Assembly: GCA_027487675.1 (NCBI GenBank)
Contig: JAIYDD010000241.1
Span: 1-47,602, forward strand
DNA: 47,602 nucleotides
From: Acetobacteraceae bacterium
GTDB lineage: Bacteria; Pseudomonadota; Alphaproteobacteria; Acetobacterales; Acetobacteraceae
Direction of reading: 5' to 3'
Shown here: one piece after another, positions 32,831 to 42,400 of the stretch
How the letters are laid out: each line of letters opens with the position of its first letter
How positions within the stretch are numbered: position 1 is the stretch's first letter
The notes under the pieces: model-generated
What the model saw: only the letters and a program-made list of their open reading frames with translations
Told to the model about the DNA's origin: nothing
Databases searched by the model: none
Program-made: the position numbers and the translations under genes

Positions 32831-34270
32831 ATGGCCGACCGGATGCTGCAATTCGTGCGCCTCGACCAGCGCATGCCCGAGAAGCGCGACGCCACCGCGC
32901 GCCGCGAGGATTTTGCCGAGATCTACCAGGCCTTCGATCCGGATGCGGCCAAGTCCCAGGCCAGCCGCTGCAGCCAGTGCGGCGTGCCCTTCTGCCAGGT
33001 GCATTGCCCGCTGAACAACAACATCCCGGACTGGCTGAAGCTGACCGCCGAGGGCCGGCTGGAAGAGGCCTACGAGGTCGCCTCCGCCACCAACACCTTC
33101 CCCGAGATCTGCGGCCGCATCTGCCCCCAGGACCGCCTGTGCGAAGGCAACTGCGTCATCGAGAAGGGTTTTGGCAGCGTCACCATCGGCTCGGTCGAGA
33201 AGTACATCACCGACACCGCCTGGGAACGCGGCTGGGTGAAGGCGCCGAAGCCGGTGCGCGAATTGCCGCAGTCCATCGGCATCATCGGCGCCGGCCCCGC
33301 CGGCCTCGCGGCCGCCGAGCGGCTGCGCATGCGCGGCTACCAGGTGCATGTCTATGACCGCTACGACCGCGTCGGCGGGCTGATGATCTACGGCATCCCC
33401 GGCTTCAAGCTGGAGAAGGAGGTGGTGCTGCGCCGCTGGAAGCAGTTCGAGGACGGCGGCATCCACTTCCACCTCAACGTCGCGGTGGGCAAGGACGTGA
33501 CCCTGGCCGAGCTGCGCGCCCGCCACGACGCCGTGCTGGTCGGCACCGGCGTCTACAAGGCGCGCGAGATGGCCGCCCCGGGCATCGGCCTGCCCGGCAT
33601 CGTCCCCGCGCTGGACTACCTGACCGCGTCGAACCGCGCAGGGCTGGGCGAGACCGTGGCGGAATTCGAGCAGGGCACGCTGAATGCCGCGGGCAAGCAT
33701 GTGGTGGTGATCGGCGGCGGCGACACGGCGATGGATTGCGTGCGCACCGCGGTCCGCCAGGGGGCGAAGTCCGTCACCTGCCTCTATCGCCGCGACAAGG
33801 CGAACATGCCGGGCTCGATGCGCGAGGTCTACAACGCCGAAGAAGAGGGCGTGCGCTTCGAATGGCTCGGCGCGCCGGAGGCCTTCATCGGGGACGACAA
33901 GGTCAAGGCCGTGCGGGCGCATCGCATGCATCTTGGCCTGCCCGACGCCACCGGCCGCCAGCAGGTGGAGCCCATCCCCGGCAGCCGCTTCGACCTGCCC
34001 GCCGACCTGGTGGTGATGGCGCTCGGCTTCGACCCCGAGGATCTTCCAAAAGCATTTGACGAGCCGGCGCTGACCGTCACGCGCTGGGGCACGCTGAAGG
34101 TGGACCACCGCACCATGATGACCGCGCTGCCCGGCGTCTTCGCCGCCGGCGACATCGTGCGCGGCGCATCGCTTGTCGTCTGGGCGATCCGCGATGGCCG
34201 CGACGCGGCCGAGCAGATGCACGCCTACATCCAGCAGAAGGCCGCGGCGGTCGCCGTGGCGGCGGAGTGA
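32831..34270 (+). CDS. gltD: Glutamate synthase (NADPH) small subunit
   Basis: This is a 479-aa flavoprotein that takes electrons from NADPH and passes them to GltB for conversion of 2-oxoglutarate plus glutamine to two glutamates. The N-terminal part has the two Cys clusters for 4Fe-4S centres (CSQCGVPFCQVHC and CGRICPQDRLCEGNC). The FAD-binding motif is GIIGAGPAGLAAAE and the NADPH-binding motif VVIGGGDTAMDC; the C-terminal GVFAAGDIVRG closes the FAD site. ATG 32831 gives the normal N-terminus, although AGGGAG is about 13 nt upstream, rather far. It is followed 5 nt later by gltB. Confidence 0.96.
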   Translation: MADRMLQFVRLDQRMPEKRDATARREDFAEIYQAFDPDAAKSQASRCSQCGVPFCQVHCPLNNNIPDWLKLTAEGRLEEAYEVASATNTFPEICGRICPQDRLCEGNCVIEKGFGSVTIGSVEKYITDTAWERGWVKAPKPVRELPQSIGIIGAGPAGLAAAERLRMRGYQVHVYDRYDRVGGLMIYGIPGFKLEKEVVLRRWKQFEDGGIHFHLNVAVGKDVTLAELRARHDAVLVGTGVYKAREMAAPGIGLPGIVPALDYLTASNRAGLGETVAEFEQGTLNAAGKHVVVIGGGDTAMDCVRTAVRQGAKSVTCLYRRDKANMPGSMREVYNAEEEGVRFEWLGAPEAFIGDDKVKAVRAHRMHLGLPDATGRQQVEPIPGSRFDLPADLVVMALGFDPEDLPKAFDEPALTVTRWGTLKVDHRTMMTALPGVFAAGDIVRGASLVVWAIRDGRDAAEQMHAYIQQKAAAVAVAAE

Positions 34271-34275
34271 TCGCC

Positions 34276-37200
34276 ATGACCGAGATGCTCGAATCCGGCG
34301 CCGAATTCGCCGCGCGCTACGCCGCCAACCGCGACCTGCTGGCCTCCGCCGCGCACATCGACACGACCGAGCACGATGCCTGCGGCGTCGGCGTGGTGGC
34401 CTCGCTGGACGGCAAGCCCAGCCGCAAGATCGTGCAGGCCGGCATCGATGCGCTGAAGGCCGTGTGGCACCGCGGCGCGGTGGACGCGGATGGCAAGACC
34501 GGCGACGGCGCCGGCATCCATGTCGAGATCCCGCAGGATTTCTTCGCGGAAGTCGTCCAGCGCGGCGGCGACCGCGTGCGCCCCGGCCGCATCGCGGTCG
34601 GCATGGCGTTCCTGCCGAAGACCGACCTCGGCGCGCAGGAACGCTGCCGCGGCATCGTCGAGACGGAAGTGCTGGCCGCCGGCTACAACATCTATTCCTG
34701 GCGCCAGGTCCCGATCGACGTCGCCTGCATCGGCGAGAAGGCGAACGCGACGCGCCCCGAGATCGAGCAGATCCTGATCTGGGACCCCGCCGGCCGCGAC
34801 GAGGACAGCTACGAGCGCGACCTCTACGTCATCCGCCGCCGCATCGAGAAGCAGGCGATCGCCGCCCAGATCCCGGAGCTCTACCTCTGCTCGCTGTCCT
34901 GCCGCAGCGTGATCTACAAGGGCATGTTCCTGGCGGAGAACCTGACGGATTTCTACCCGGACCTGCTGGATGCGCGCTTCGTGTCGCGCTTCGCCATCTA
35001 CCACCAGCGCTACTCGACCAACACCTTCCCGACCTGGCGGCTGGCGCAGCCCTTCCGCTGCCTCGCCCACAATGGCGAGATCAACACCGTCCACGGCAAC
35101 ATCAACTGGATGAAGAGCCACGAGACGCGGCTCGCGCATCGCACGCTCGATGCGTATCTGGACGACATCAAGCCGGTGGTGCAGGCGGGCGGGTCGGACA
35201 CCGCGACCCTCGACAACGTCTTCGAGCTGCTGGTCCGCGGCGGCCGCGACGCGCCGATGGCCAAGGCGATGCTGATCCCGGAAAGCATCGGCAACAACGC
35301 CACCATGCCGGACGCGCATCGCGAGTTCTTCATGTACTGCAACGCGGTGATGGAGCCCTGGGACGGCCCGGCCGCCATCGCGGCGACGGACGGCAAGTGG
35401 GTGATCGCGGGCCTCGACCGCAACGGCCTGCGCCCGATGCGCTACACCGTCACCCAGGACGGCATGCTGATCGTCGGCTCCGAGACCGGCATGGTGAAGC
35501 TGGCGGAGGACGAGATCGTCTCCAAGGGCCGCGTCGGCCCGGGCCAGTGCATCGGTGTCGATCTCTCGACCGGCCGCTTCATGGGCGATGCCGAGCTGAA
35601 GGACATGCTCGCCGCCCGCAAGCCCTTCGGCGAATGGACGAAGCGCACCACGCGCATCGACGAGATCGTCAAGTCCGCCAATGACGAGCAGTCCGCCCAC
35701 CAGGGCGAGCAGCTGCGCCGCCGCCAGCTCGCCGTCGGCTACACGCTGGAGGAGCTGGAGACGATCCTGCACCCGATGGTGGAGGATGCGAACGAAGCCG
35801 TCGGCAGCATGGGCGACGACACGCCGGTCGCGGTGCTGTCCGGCCAGTATCGCGGCCTGCACCACTATTTCCGCCAGACCTTCAGCCAGGTCACCAACCC
35901 GCCGATCGACAGCCTGCGCGAGACGCGGGTGATGACGCTGAAGACGCGGCTCGGCAATCTCGGGAACATCCTCGACGAGGACCCGACGCAGTGCGACATG
36001 CTCATGCTCGACAGCCCCGTGCTGTCGAACGCCGAGTTCGCCGCGATGCGCGCCTATATGGGCGAGACCGCCTGCGAGGTGGACTGCACCTTCCCCGTCG
36101 CCGAGGGCGAGCAGGGCCTGCGCCGCCACATCGAGCGCATCCGCCGCGAGGCGGAGGAAGGCGTCCGCTCCGGCTGCACCCACGTCATCCTGACCGACGC
36201 GAACCAGGGCCCGGACCGCGCGCCGATCCCGATGATCCTCGCCGTCGGCGGCGTGCACACGCATCTGGTGAAGCACTCGCTCCGCACCTTCACCAGCCTC
36301 AACCTGCGCTGCGCCGAAGCGATCGACGTGCACTACATGGCGGTGCTGATCGGCGCGGGCGCCACCACGGTGAACGCCTACCTGGCGCAGGAGAGCATCG
36401 CGGACCGCCATCGCCGCGGCCTGTTCGGCAGCCTGTCGCTGCGGGACTGCGTCGCGCGCTACAAGAAGGCGGTGGACAAGGGCCTGCTGAAGGTGATGTC
36501 CAAGATGGGCATCTCCGTGCTGTCCAGCTATCGCGGCGGCATGAACTTCGAGGCGATCGGCCTCTCCCGCGCCCTCGTCGCGGAATTCTTCCCCGGCGTG
36601 CCGAGCCGCATCTCCGGCATCGGCCTCTCGGGCATCGCGCGCCGCGTGCTCGCGCTGCACGGGAAGGCCTGGGACCAGGGCGCCATCGCGCTGCCGGTCG
36701 GCGGGCTCTACAAGCTGCGCCGCACCGGCGAGAACCACGCCTTTGACGGCAGCTTGATCCACACGCTGCAGAAGGCGGTGGAGACCGACAGCTACCAGAC
36801 CTTCAAGCGCTACACCGATGGCGTGCGCAGGCTGCCGCCGGTGGCGCTGCGCGACCTGCTCGATTTCCGCACCGACGGCGCGAAGCCGGTGGCGATCGAG
36901 GAGGTCGAGAGCATCACGGAGATCCGCAAGCGCCTGGTCGCGCCCGGCATCTCGCTCGGCGCGCTCAGCCCGGAAGCGCATGAGACGCTGTCCATCGCGA
37001 TGAACCGCATCGGCGCCCGCTCCGACAGCGGCGAGGGCGGCGAGGACCCGGCCCGCGCCCGCCCGCGCCGCAACGGCGACAATGCGAACTCCGCCATCAA
37101 GCAGATCGCCTCGGGCCGCTTCGGCGTCACCGCCGAGTACCTGAACAACTGCAGGGAGATCGAGATCAAGGTCGCGCAGGGCGCCAAGCCCGGCGAGGGC

Positions 37201-38820
37201 GGGCAGCTGCCCGGCTTCAAGGTGACGGAGCTGATCGCGCGGCTGCGCCACTCGACGCCCGGCGTCACGCTGATCTCACCGCCGCCGCACCACGACATCT
37301 ACTCGATCGAGGATCTGGCGCAGCTCATCTACGACCTGAAGCAGATCAACCCGGAAGCCACCGTCTGCGTGAAGCTCGTCGCGCGGTCGGGCATCGGCAC
37401 GATCGCGGCCGGCGTCGCCAAGGCGAAGGCCGATGCGATCCTGATCAGCGGCCATTCCGGCGGCACCGGCGCCTCCCCGGTGTCGTCCATCAAGTATGCC
37501 GGCCTGCCCTGGGAGATGGGGCTCAGCGAGACCCACCAGGTCCTGCAGCTCAACCGCCTGCGGCACCGCGTGAAGCTGCGCACCGATGGCGGCATCAAGA
37601 CCGGGCGGGACGTCGTCATCGCCGCCATGCTCGGCGCCGAGGAATTCGGCATCGGCACCGCCTCGCTGGTCGCCATGGGCTGCATCATGGTCCGCCAGTG
37701 CCACTCCAACACCTGCCCCGTCGGCGTCTGCACCCAGGACGAGGCGCTGCGCCAGAAATTCGCGGGCAGCCCGGAGAAGGTCATCAACCTGTTCAGCTTC
37801 GTGGCCGAGGAGGTTCGCGAAATCCTCGCCAGCCTGGGCTTCCGCAAGCTGGCCGACGTGATCGGCCGCACCGACCTGCTGCGCCAGGTGTCGCGCGGCT
37901 CCGACGACCTCGACGACCTCGACCTGAACCCGCTGCTGGTGAAGGCCGATGCCGGCCCGCACAAATCCTACTGCACCCTCGAAGGCCGCAACGAGGTGCC
38001 GGAGACGCTGGACGCCGACATGATCCGCGACGCCGCCGCGCTGTTCGAGCGCGGCGAGAAGATGCAGCTCGCCTACAACATCCGGAACACCCACCGCGCG
38101 ATCGGCACCAAGATCAGCAGCAAGATCGTGCGCAAGTTCGGGATGGAGGGGCTGCAGCGCGGGCACCTCACCGTCCGCCTGCGCGGTTCCGCCGGCCAGT
38201 CGCTCGGCGCCTTCGCGGTGCGCGGCCTGAAGCTCGAGGTCTTCGGCGACGCCAACGACTATGTCGGCAAGGGTTTGTCCGGCGGCACCATCGTGGTGCG
38301 CCCCGCGCCGTCGTCCAGGCTGGTGTGGAAGGACAACACCATCGTCGGCAACACCGTGCTGTATGGCGCGACCGGCGGCGCGCTGTTCGCCGCCGGCCAG
38401 GCGGGCGAACGCTTCGCGGTGCGCAATTCCGGCGCGCTCGCCGTGGTGGAAGGCTGCGGCGCGAATGGCTGCGAATACATGACCGGCGGCTGCGCCGTGA
38501 TCCTCGGGCCGGTCGGCGACAATTTCGGCGCCGGCTTCACCGGCGGCATGGCCTTCATCTACGACGCGGCGGACACCTTCGAACGCCGCGTCAACCCCGA
38601 CACGGTGCTGTGGAAGCGCCTCGGCGGCAGCGCGCATTGGGAAGAGGTGCTGCGCGACCACGTCACCCGCCACGTGAAGGAAACCGGCAGCCCCTTCGCC
38701 GCCCGCATCCTGAACAACTGGGCGGAGGAGCGCGGCCGCTTCTGGCACGTCGTGCCGAAGGAATACCTGCGCTACCTGGCGAAGCCGATGGAGGACGCCC
38801 CCGCCGTCGCGGCGGAGTGA
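34276..38820 (+). CDS. gltB: Glutamate synthase (NADPH) large subunit
   Basis: This is a 1514-aa enzyme. Residues 1-35 form a propeptide; Cys36 in TEHDACGVGVV becomes the N-terminal nucleophile of the glutamine amidotransferase domain (about 36-430). The central and FMN-binding synthase domains follow; KQIASGRFGVT and SGHSGGTGASPVSSIKY mark the FMN/2-oxoglutarate site, and CIMVRQCHSNTCPVG carries the 3Fe-4S ligands. The C-terminal part is the GXGXG beta-helix (GGTIVVRP, NGCEYMTGG). ATG 34276 has GGAG eight bases upstream; GTG 34267 is a less likely start. With gltD it provides the GOGAT arm of ammonia assimilation. Confidence 0.97.
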   Translation: MTEMLESGAEFAARYAANRDLLASAAHIDTTEHDACGVGVVASLDGKPSRKIVQAGIDALKAVWHRGAVDADGKTGDGAGIHVEIPQDFFAEVVQRGGDRVRPGRIAVGMAFLPKTDLGAQERCRGIVETEVLAAGYNIYSWRQVPIDVACIGEKANATRPEIEQILIWDPAGRDEDSYERDLYVIRRRIEKQAIAAQIPELYLCSLSCRSVIYKGMFLAENLTDFYPDLLDARFVSRFAIYHQRYSTNTFPTWRLAQPFRCLAHNGEINTVHGNINWMKSHETRLAHRTLDAYLDDIKPVVQAGGSDTATLDNVFELLVRGGRDAPMAKAMLIPESIGNNATMPDAHREFFMYCNAVMEPWDGPAAIAATDGKWVIAGLDRNGLRPMRYTVTQDGMLIVGSETGMVKLAEDEIVSKGRVGPGQCIGVDLSTGRFMGDAELKDMLAARKPFGEWTKRTTRIDEIVKSANDEQSAHQGEQLRRRQLAVGYTLEELETILHPMVEDANEAVGSMGDDTPVAVLSGQYRGLHHYFRQTFSQVTNPPIDSLRETRVMTLKTRLGNLGNILDEDPTQCDMLMLDSPVLSNAEFAAMRAYMGETACEVDCTFPVAEGEQGLRRHIERIRREAEEGVRSGCTHVILTDANQGPDRAPIPMILAVGGVHTHLVKHSLRTFTSLNLRCAEAIDVHYMAVLIGAGATTVNAYLAQESIADRHRRGLFGSLSLRDCVARYKKAVDKGLLKVMSKMGISVLSSYRGGMNFEAIGLSRALVAEFFPGVPSRISGIGLSGIARRVLALHGKAWDQGAIALPVGGLYKLRRTGENHAFDGSLIHTLQKAVETDSYQTFKRYTDGVRRLPPVALRDLLDFRTDGAKPVAIEEVESITEIRKRLVAPGISLGALSPEAHETLSIAMNRIGARSDSGEGGEDPARARPRRNGDNANSAIKQIASGRFGVTAEYLNNCREIEIKVAQGAKPGEGGQLPGFKVTELIARLRHSTPGVTLISPPPHHDIYSIEDLAQLIYDLKQINPEATVCVKLVARSGIGTIAAGVAKAKADAILISGHSGGTGASPVSSIKYAGLPWEMGLSETHQVLQLNRLRHRVKLRTDGGIKTGRDVVIAAMLGAEEFGIGTASLVAMGCIMVRQCHSNTCPVGVCTQDEALRQKFAGSPEKVINLFSFVAEEVREILASLGFRKLADVIGRTDLLRQVSRGSDDLDDLDLNPLLVKADAGPHKSYCTLEGRNEVPETLDADMIRDAAALFERGEKMQLAYNIRNTHRAIGTKISSKIVRKFGMEGLQRGHLTVRLRGSAGQSLGAFAVRGLKLEVFGDANDYVGKGLSGGTIVVRPAPSSRLVWKDNTIVGNTVLYGATGGALFAAGQAGERFAVRNSGALAVVEGCGANGCEYMTGGCAVILGPVGDNFGAGFTGGMAFIYDAADTFERRVNPDTVLWKRLGGSAHWEEVLRDHVTRHVKETGSPFAARILNNWAEERGRFWHVVPKEYLRYLAKPMEDAPAVAAE

Positions 38821-38924
38821 CCGGGGCAGGGGGGCGGCCGGCCCGTCCCCCCGCCACCTTCGCGGGATCGCCCCGTTGGCCGGGCCCGCGCCGCGTGCCA
38901 TAGGGGTCCATCCCAGGCGCGCCG

Positions 38925-39593
38925 ATGCGGATCCTCCACCACCTCCCCCTCTCCCCCTATTCGCGCAAGATCCGCCTGGCCCTGGCCGAGAAGCGGATCC
39001 CCTTCGAATTGCGTGTCGAGAAGGTCTGGGACCGGCGGGAGGAATTCTTGGGCCTGAACCCGGCCTGCACCGTCCCGGTGCTGCAGGACGCCAATGGCCT
39101 GGTGCTGGTCGATTCCTACGCCATCGCCGAATACCTCGACGAAGCCTATCCCGACATGCCGCTGCTCGGCCGCACCTTCGCCGAGCGCGCGGAGATCCGC
39201 CGCCTGGTCGCCTGGTTCGACCACAAATTCTACGCGGAAGTCACCCGCAACCTGCTCTACGAGAAGCAGATGAAGCGGCTGCTCGGGCGCGGGAACCCGG
39301 ATGCGGGCGCGATCCGCGCGGGCTACGCCAACCTCAAGCCGCATCTCGACTATATCGGCTGGCTGGCCGAGACGCGCGCCTGGCTGGCGGGCCCGGCACT
39401 CAGCCTGGCGGACCTGGCGGCGGCCGCGCAGCTCTCGTCGCTCGACTACATCGGCGACGTCGACTGGTCGCTGAACGAGGCGGCGAAGGACTGGTACGCC
39501 CGCATCAAGTCCCGCCCGGCCTTCCGCCCGCTGCTGGCCGACCGCGTCAGCGGCACCACGCCCCCGGCGCACTACGCCGACCTGGATTTCTGA
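38925..39593 (+). CDS. Glutathione S-transferase family protein
   Basis: This is a 222-aa two-domain GST. The thioredoxin-like N-terminus (about residues 1-80) has [17 protein letters not shown], with a Ser in the usual activating position, then the cis-Pro segment TVPVLQD and [11 protein letters not shown], which bind glutathione. The helical C-terminal domain includes [19 protein letters not shown] with the conserved Asp of the folding motif. The substrate is unknown. It is about 100 bp after gltB and followed by an FKBP gene, with no sign of a shared pathway. Confidence 0.93.
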   Translation: MRILHHLPLSPYSRKIRLALAEKRIPFELRVEKVWDRREEFLGLNPACTVPVLQDANGLVLVDSYAIAEYLDEAYPDMPLLGRTFAERAEIRRLVAWFDHKFYAEVTRNLLYEKQMKRLLGRGNPDAGAIRAGYANLKPHLDYIGWLAETRAWLAGPALSLADLAAAAQLSSLDYIGDVDWSLNEAAKDWYARIKSRPAFRPLLADRVSGTTPPAHYADLDF

Positions 39594-39666
39594 CCGCGAC
39601 GGCCCCCGGGCTTGCCAGCCCGCGCCGCCCGCCCCAGGGTCGGCGCAGCCAAAGGGGAAGGCCGCG

Positions 39667-40011
39667 ATGCCGCTGCAGATGACCGACATGACCGAAGGCA
39701 CCGGCGCGATGGCGCTGGCCGGCAAGACCGTCTCGGTCCACTACACCGGCTGGCTGTTCGACGCCGCGGCGCCGGAGACCAAGGGCCGCAAGTTCGACAG
39801 TTCCCGCGACCGCGGCGAGCCCTTCAGCTTCCCCCTCGGCGCCGGCCGCGTCATCGCCGGCTGGGACCGCGGCGTGGCGGGCATGCGCGTCGGCGGCCAG
39901 CGCCGCCTGACCATCCCGCCCGAGTTCGGCTATGGCGCCCGCGGCGCCGGCGGCGTCATCCCGCCCAACGCCACGCTGGTCTTCGACGTCGAACTGCTCG
40001 GCGTCGAATAG
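39667..40011 (+). CDS. FKBP-type peptidyl-prolyl cis-trans isomerase
   Basis: This is a 114-aa single-domain FKBP without a signal peptide, so probably cytosolic. Active-site segments are [59 protein letters not shown] and [15 protein letters not shown]; the aromatic pocket residues (Tyr, Phe, Asp, Trp, Tyr, Phe) are all present. GGGGAAGG lies just before the ATG. It is the last plus-strand gene before the repeat-bracketed metzincin locus. Confidence 0.95.
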   Translation: MPLQMTDMTEGTGAMALAGKTVSVHYTGWLFDAAAPETKGRKFDSSRDRGEPFSFPLGAGRVIAGWDRGVAGMRVGGQRRLTIPPEFGYGARGAGGVIPPNATLVFDVELLGVE

Positions 40012-40029
40012 GCGGCGACCGAGGCGCGG

Positions 40030-40342
40030 AAGGGGCGCCGCCCCATGGGCGCCAACTTATCGCCGAAGGGTGCGCGAGGTGGCCCGGGTGGAGGCGTTGC
40101 CCCCCCCGTCGAACGCCTTCGGCGTTCGACCCCCCCACAACCAGGGCTGCCGCCCTGGACCGGCATCAGCCAGAAGAGAACCAGCTAAATGAAGGGGGTT
40201 CAAAGGGGCCGCTGCCCCTTGGCGGGGTCGGACGCACTGCGTCCGACGGGGCAGCGCCCCTGCCGGAGCGCGAGGCGGAGCCTCGCACCGCCTGCTTCCG
40301 CCCCCGAGGAGTTAAGTTGGCGCCCATGGGGCGCCGCCCCTT
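40030..40342. repeat. 313-bp multi-hairpin element, copy L
   Basis: The element is bounded by 30-bp terminal inverted repeats (40030-40059 and 40313-40342, 29 of 30 positions matching). Inside are six hairpins in series with 3-4 nt loops: arms GTCGAACGCC (40108-40130), CCAGGGC (40141-40158), AAGGGGC (40203-40220), GTCGGACGC (40227-40247), GGGGC (40248-40260) and GCGAGGC (40270-40286). It has no coding capacity. It lies between convergent genes, the FKBP and the metzincin, and fills the 352-bp gap. A diverged inverted copy lies at 42401-42709. It resembles a MITE or a REP-like cluster. Confidence 0.85.
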
Positions 40343-40363
40343 CCGCCAGCGGCCCCCGCCCGG

Positions 40364-42286
40364 TCAGCGCAGCGGCGGCCCGCTGACCCGCGAGACATAG
40401 GGCACCCCGTCCCGCCCCACCGCCGCGCCCAGCACGACGTTGCCGTCCCGCGCCGAGGCCGCCGCGGCCACCGGCGCGCCGGGCGGCAGGGTGAAGCCGT
40501 CCGGGAAGCGCGGATCGGGCATCGCCACCCGCTCGAACAGGCTCCAGGGCTGGCCCGCGCGCTGGCGCGACAGGTAGGGCACGCCGTCCCGCCCCACGAC
40601 CAGCGCTGCCAGCAGCCCGCCCGGCTGCATCGCCAGCGTCACCGACGCGCCAGGCGGCACCGTGAAGCCGTCCGGGAAGCGCCCGTCCGGCGCGGCGATC
40701 CGCACGAAGGCGTGCCAGGGCCGCCCCTGCTGCTGCCAGGCGATGTGCGGCACGCCGTCGGCGCCCACCACCACCGCGACCATGTCGCCATTCGCCTGCC
40801 GGGCCAGCGCGATCGGCGCGCCGGAGGGCGCGCGCACCCCATCCCCTATCCGCTCGAAGCGGTGCCAGTGCGGCCCCGGAAGCTGCCAGGAGATGTAGGG
40901 CACCCCGTCCAGCCCGACGACCGCCGCGATCAGGTCGCCATTGGATTGCAGCCCGAGCGCCACCGGCGCGCCGGACGCCACCCGGAACCCGTCGCCGAAG
41001 CGCGGGTCATGCGCCGCGATGCGCTCGAACAGGCTCCAGGGCTGCCCGGCGCGCTGGCGGGAGAGGTAGGGCACCCCGTCCAGCCCGACGACCGCCGCCA
41101 CCAGCAGCCCGTCCCGCCCCGCCGCCAGCGAGATCGGCGCGCCCGGCGCCACCCGGAAGCCGTCGCCGAAGCGCGGATCATGCGCCGCGATCCGCTCGAA
41201 GCGGTGCCAGGCCTGGCCCGGCTGCTGCCAGGAGATGTAGGGCACGCCGTCCTTGCCCACCGCGGCCGCCACCAGCCCGCCCCCCGGCTGCACGGCCAGC
41301 GCGATCGGCGCGCCCGGCGGCAGGGTGAAGCCATCGCCGAAGCGCGGATCGGGGGCGGCGATGCGCTCAAAGCGGCCCCAGGCCGTGCCGGCGCGCTGCC
41401 AGTTGAGGTAGGGCACGCCGTCCTTGCCGACGGCCGCGGCCACCATCGCCCCGTCCGATTGCCGGATCACCGAGACCGGGGCGCCGGGCGGCAGGGTGAA
41501 GCCATCCGCGAAGCGGCGGTCGGGCGGGCCCAGCCGCTCGAAGCTGTGGCCGAGGCCATAGACCTCCCGCGCCCCGGCGATGTCCCCGCCCGAGAGCACG
41601 CCGCCCGCCGTGGTGCAGTAGCTCCACCCCATGATGGAGGCCGGGTCGGCCCGCCCGATGGGCCGCCCGCCATGCGGCCCGTCATCGTAGCAGGCGACGC
41701 CGAGCGGCCCGTCGGCGCGCCGCTGCTCGTGCCCGAAGCCCAGGATGTGGCCGAATTCGTGCAGCGTCAGCGCGCGCAGGTCGGCCCGCCCGGCCTCGGA
41801 GGCGTTCCAGTTCGCGGGGAAGCCCATCAGCAGGCCCGGCGGGTCGTTCGGCGGCGGCCTGGTGCGGTCGGCGGCATTCGACAGCGTGTCGGTGCCGAGC
41901 CTGATCGTCGTGCCGTTCGGCCCGGCATCGCCGGCGCGCAGCATGACGCGGACATGCCGTGCCTCGCCCGAGGTCGGGCAGTCCTCCCAGGTGATGCGGA
42001 GCGCGGTGAGGTTGATCCACCAGGCCTCGATGGTGGCGCGCACGAAGTCCCGCGCGGCGGCGGCGTCGGCCGGCGTCGCGAAGCCGTTGAGCTGGTGCCA
42101 GCACATCGGGACCAGCCCGCCCGCCGTGGTCCAGAGCGGGCCGTTCTCCACGACCAGGGGCTGGGCGATGCTGGTGCCGGTGGGCTGGGCCTGCGCCGCG
42201 CCCGCGCCGCCGAGCGCGGCGAGGGCGGCCAAGGTCGCGATGCGGGCGGTGCCGAGGCGCCGCGGCGCCGTGATGCGTCGTCGCAT
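40364..42286 (-). CDS. Secreted metzincin metalloprotease with seven C-terminal 57-aa repeats (predicted beta-propeller)
   Basis: This is a 640-aa protein. A signal peptide (residues 1-33) ends at AQA-Q. The catalytic domain (about 34-245) has the metzincin zinc site HEFGHILGFGHEQ (176-188; His176, Glu177, His180, His186) and the Met-turn ASIMGWSY (216-223). The spacing HExxHxxGxxHE and the SIM turn are closest to astacin-like and M10-like peptidases. Residues 249-640 are seven tandem repeats beginning FERI..PDPRF.DGF and containing GxDGVPYxxWQ; six are exactly 57 residues and the fifth is 50. Seven such units suggest a seven-bladed beta-propeller that binds sugar or another surface ligand (inference). 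The start has GGGAG six bases upstream. It is bracketed by inverted repeat elements. Confidence 0.85.
   Translation of the reverse strand: MRRRITAPRRLGTARIATLAALAALGGAGAAQAQPTGTSIAQPLVVENGPLWTTAGGLVPMCWHQLNGFATPADAAAARDFVRATIEAWWINLTALRITWEDCPTSGEARHVRVMLRAGDAGPNGTTIRLGTDTLSNAADRTRPPPNDPPGLLMGFPANWNASEAGRADLRALTLHEFGHILGFGHEQRRADGPLGVACYDDGPHGGRPIGRADPASIMGWSYCTTAGGVLSGGDIAGAREVYGLGHSFERLGPPDRRFADGFTLPPGAPVSVIRQSDGAMVAAAVGKDGVPYLNWQRAGTAWGRFERIAAPDPRFGDGFTLPPGAPIALAVQPGGGLVAAAVGKDGVPYISWQQPGQAWHRFERIAAHDPRFGDGFRVAPGAPISLAAGRDGLLVAAVVGLDGVPYLSRQRAGQPWSLFERIAAHDPRFGDGFRVASGAPVALGLQSNGDLIAAVVGLDGVPYISWQLPGPHWHRFERIGDGVRAPSGAPIALARQANGDMVAVVVGADGVPHIAWQQQGRPWHAFVRIAAPDGRFPDGFTVPPGASVTLAMQPGGLLAALVVGRDGVPYLSRQRAGQPWSLFERVAMPDPRFPDGFTLPPGAPVAAAASARDGNVVLGAAVGRDGVPYVSRVSGPPLR
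40367..41542 (-). repeat. In-gene tandem repeat, seven units of 171 bp (fifth shortened)
   Basis: The repeat region encodes residues 249-640 of the metzincin. Unit starts, counted in residues, are 249, 306, 363, 420, 477, 527 and 584. The fifth unit lacks seven residues (the PDPRF stretch). High similarity between units 3, 4 and 7 suggests recent duplication or gene conversion. Confidence 0.85.
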
Positions 42287-42400
42287 GTGTGTCTCCCTCT
42301 CGCTGTGCCGGCCCGGTGGCCGGCGGGGGGAGTGGTGACGGGTGCGGGGCCGCGGCGTCCCGAAGGCGCGGCGAAATCGCGGCGAAGGCTGCGGCGGCGG

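Noticed and set aside
34225-37251. Antisense open frame of 1008 codons inside gltD/gltB
   Set aside because: Long antisense frames are a by-product of GC-rich codon use. The plus-strand gltD and gltB are unmistakable, and the antisense product is Arg/His/Val-rich with no motif.
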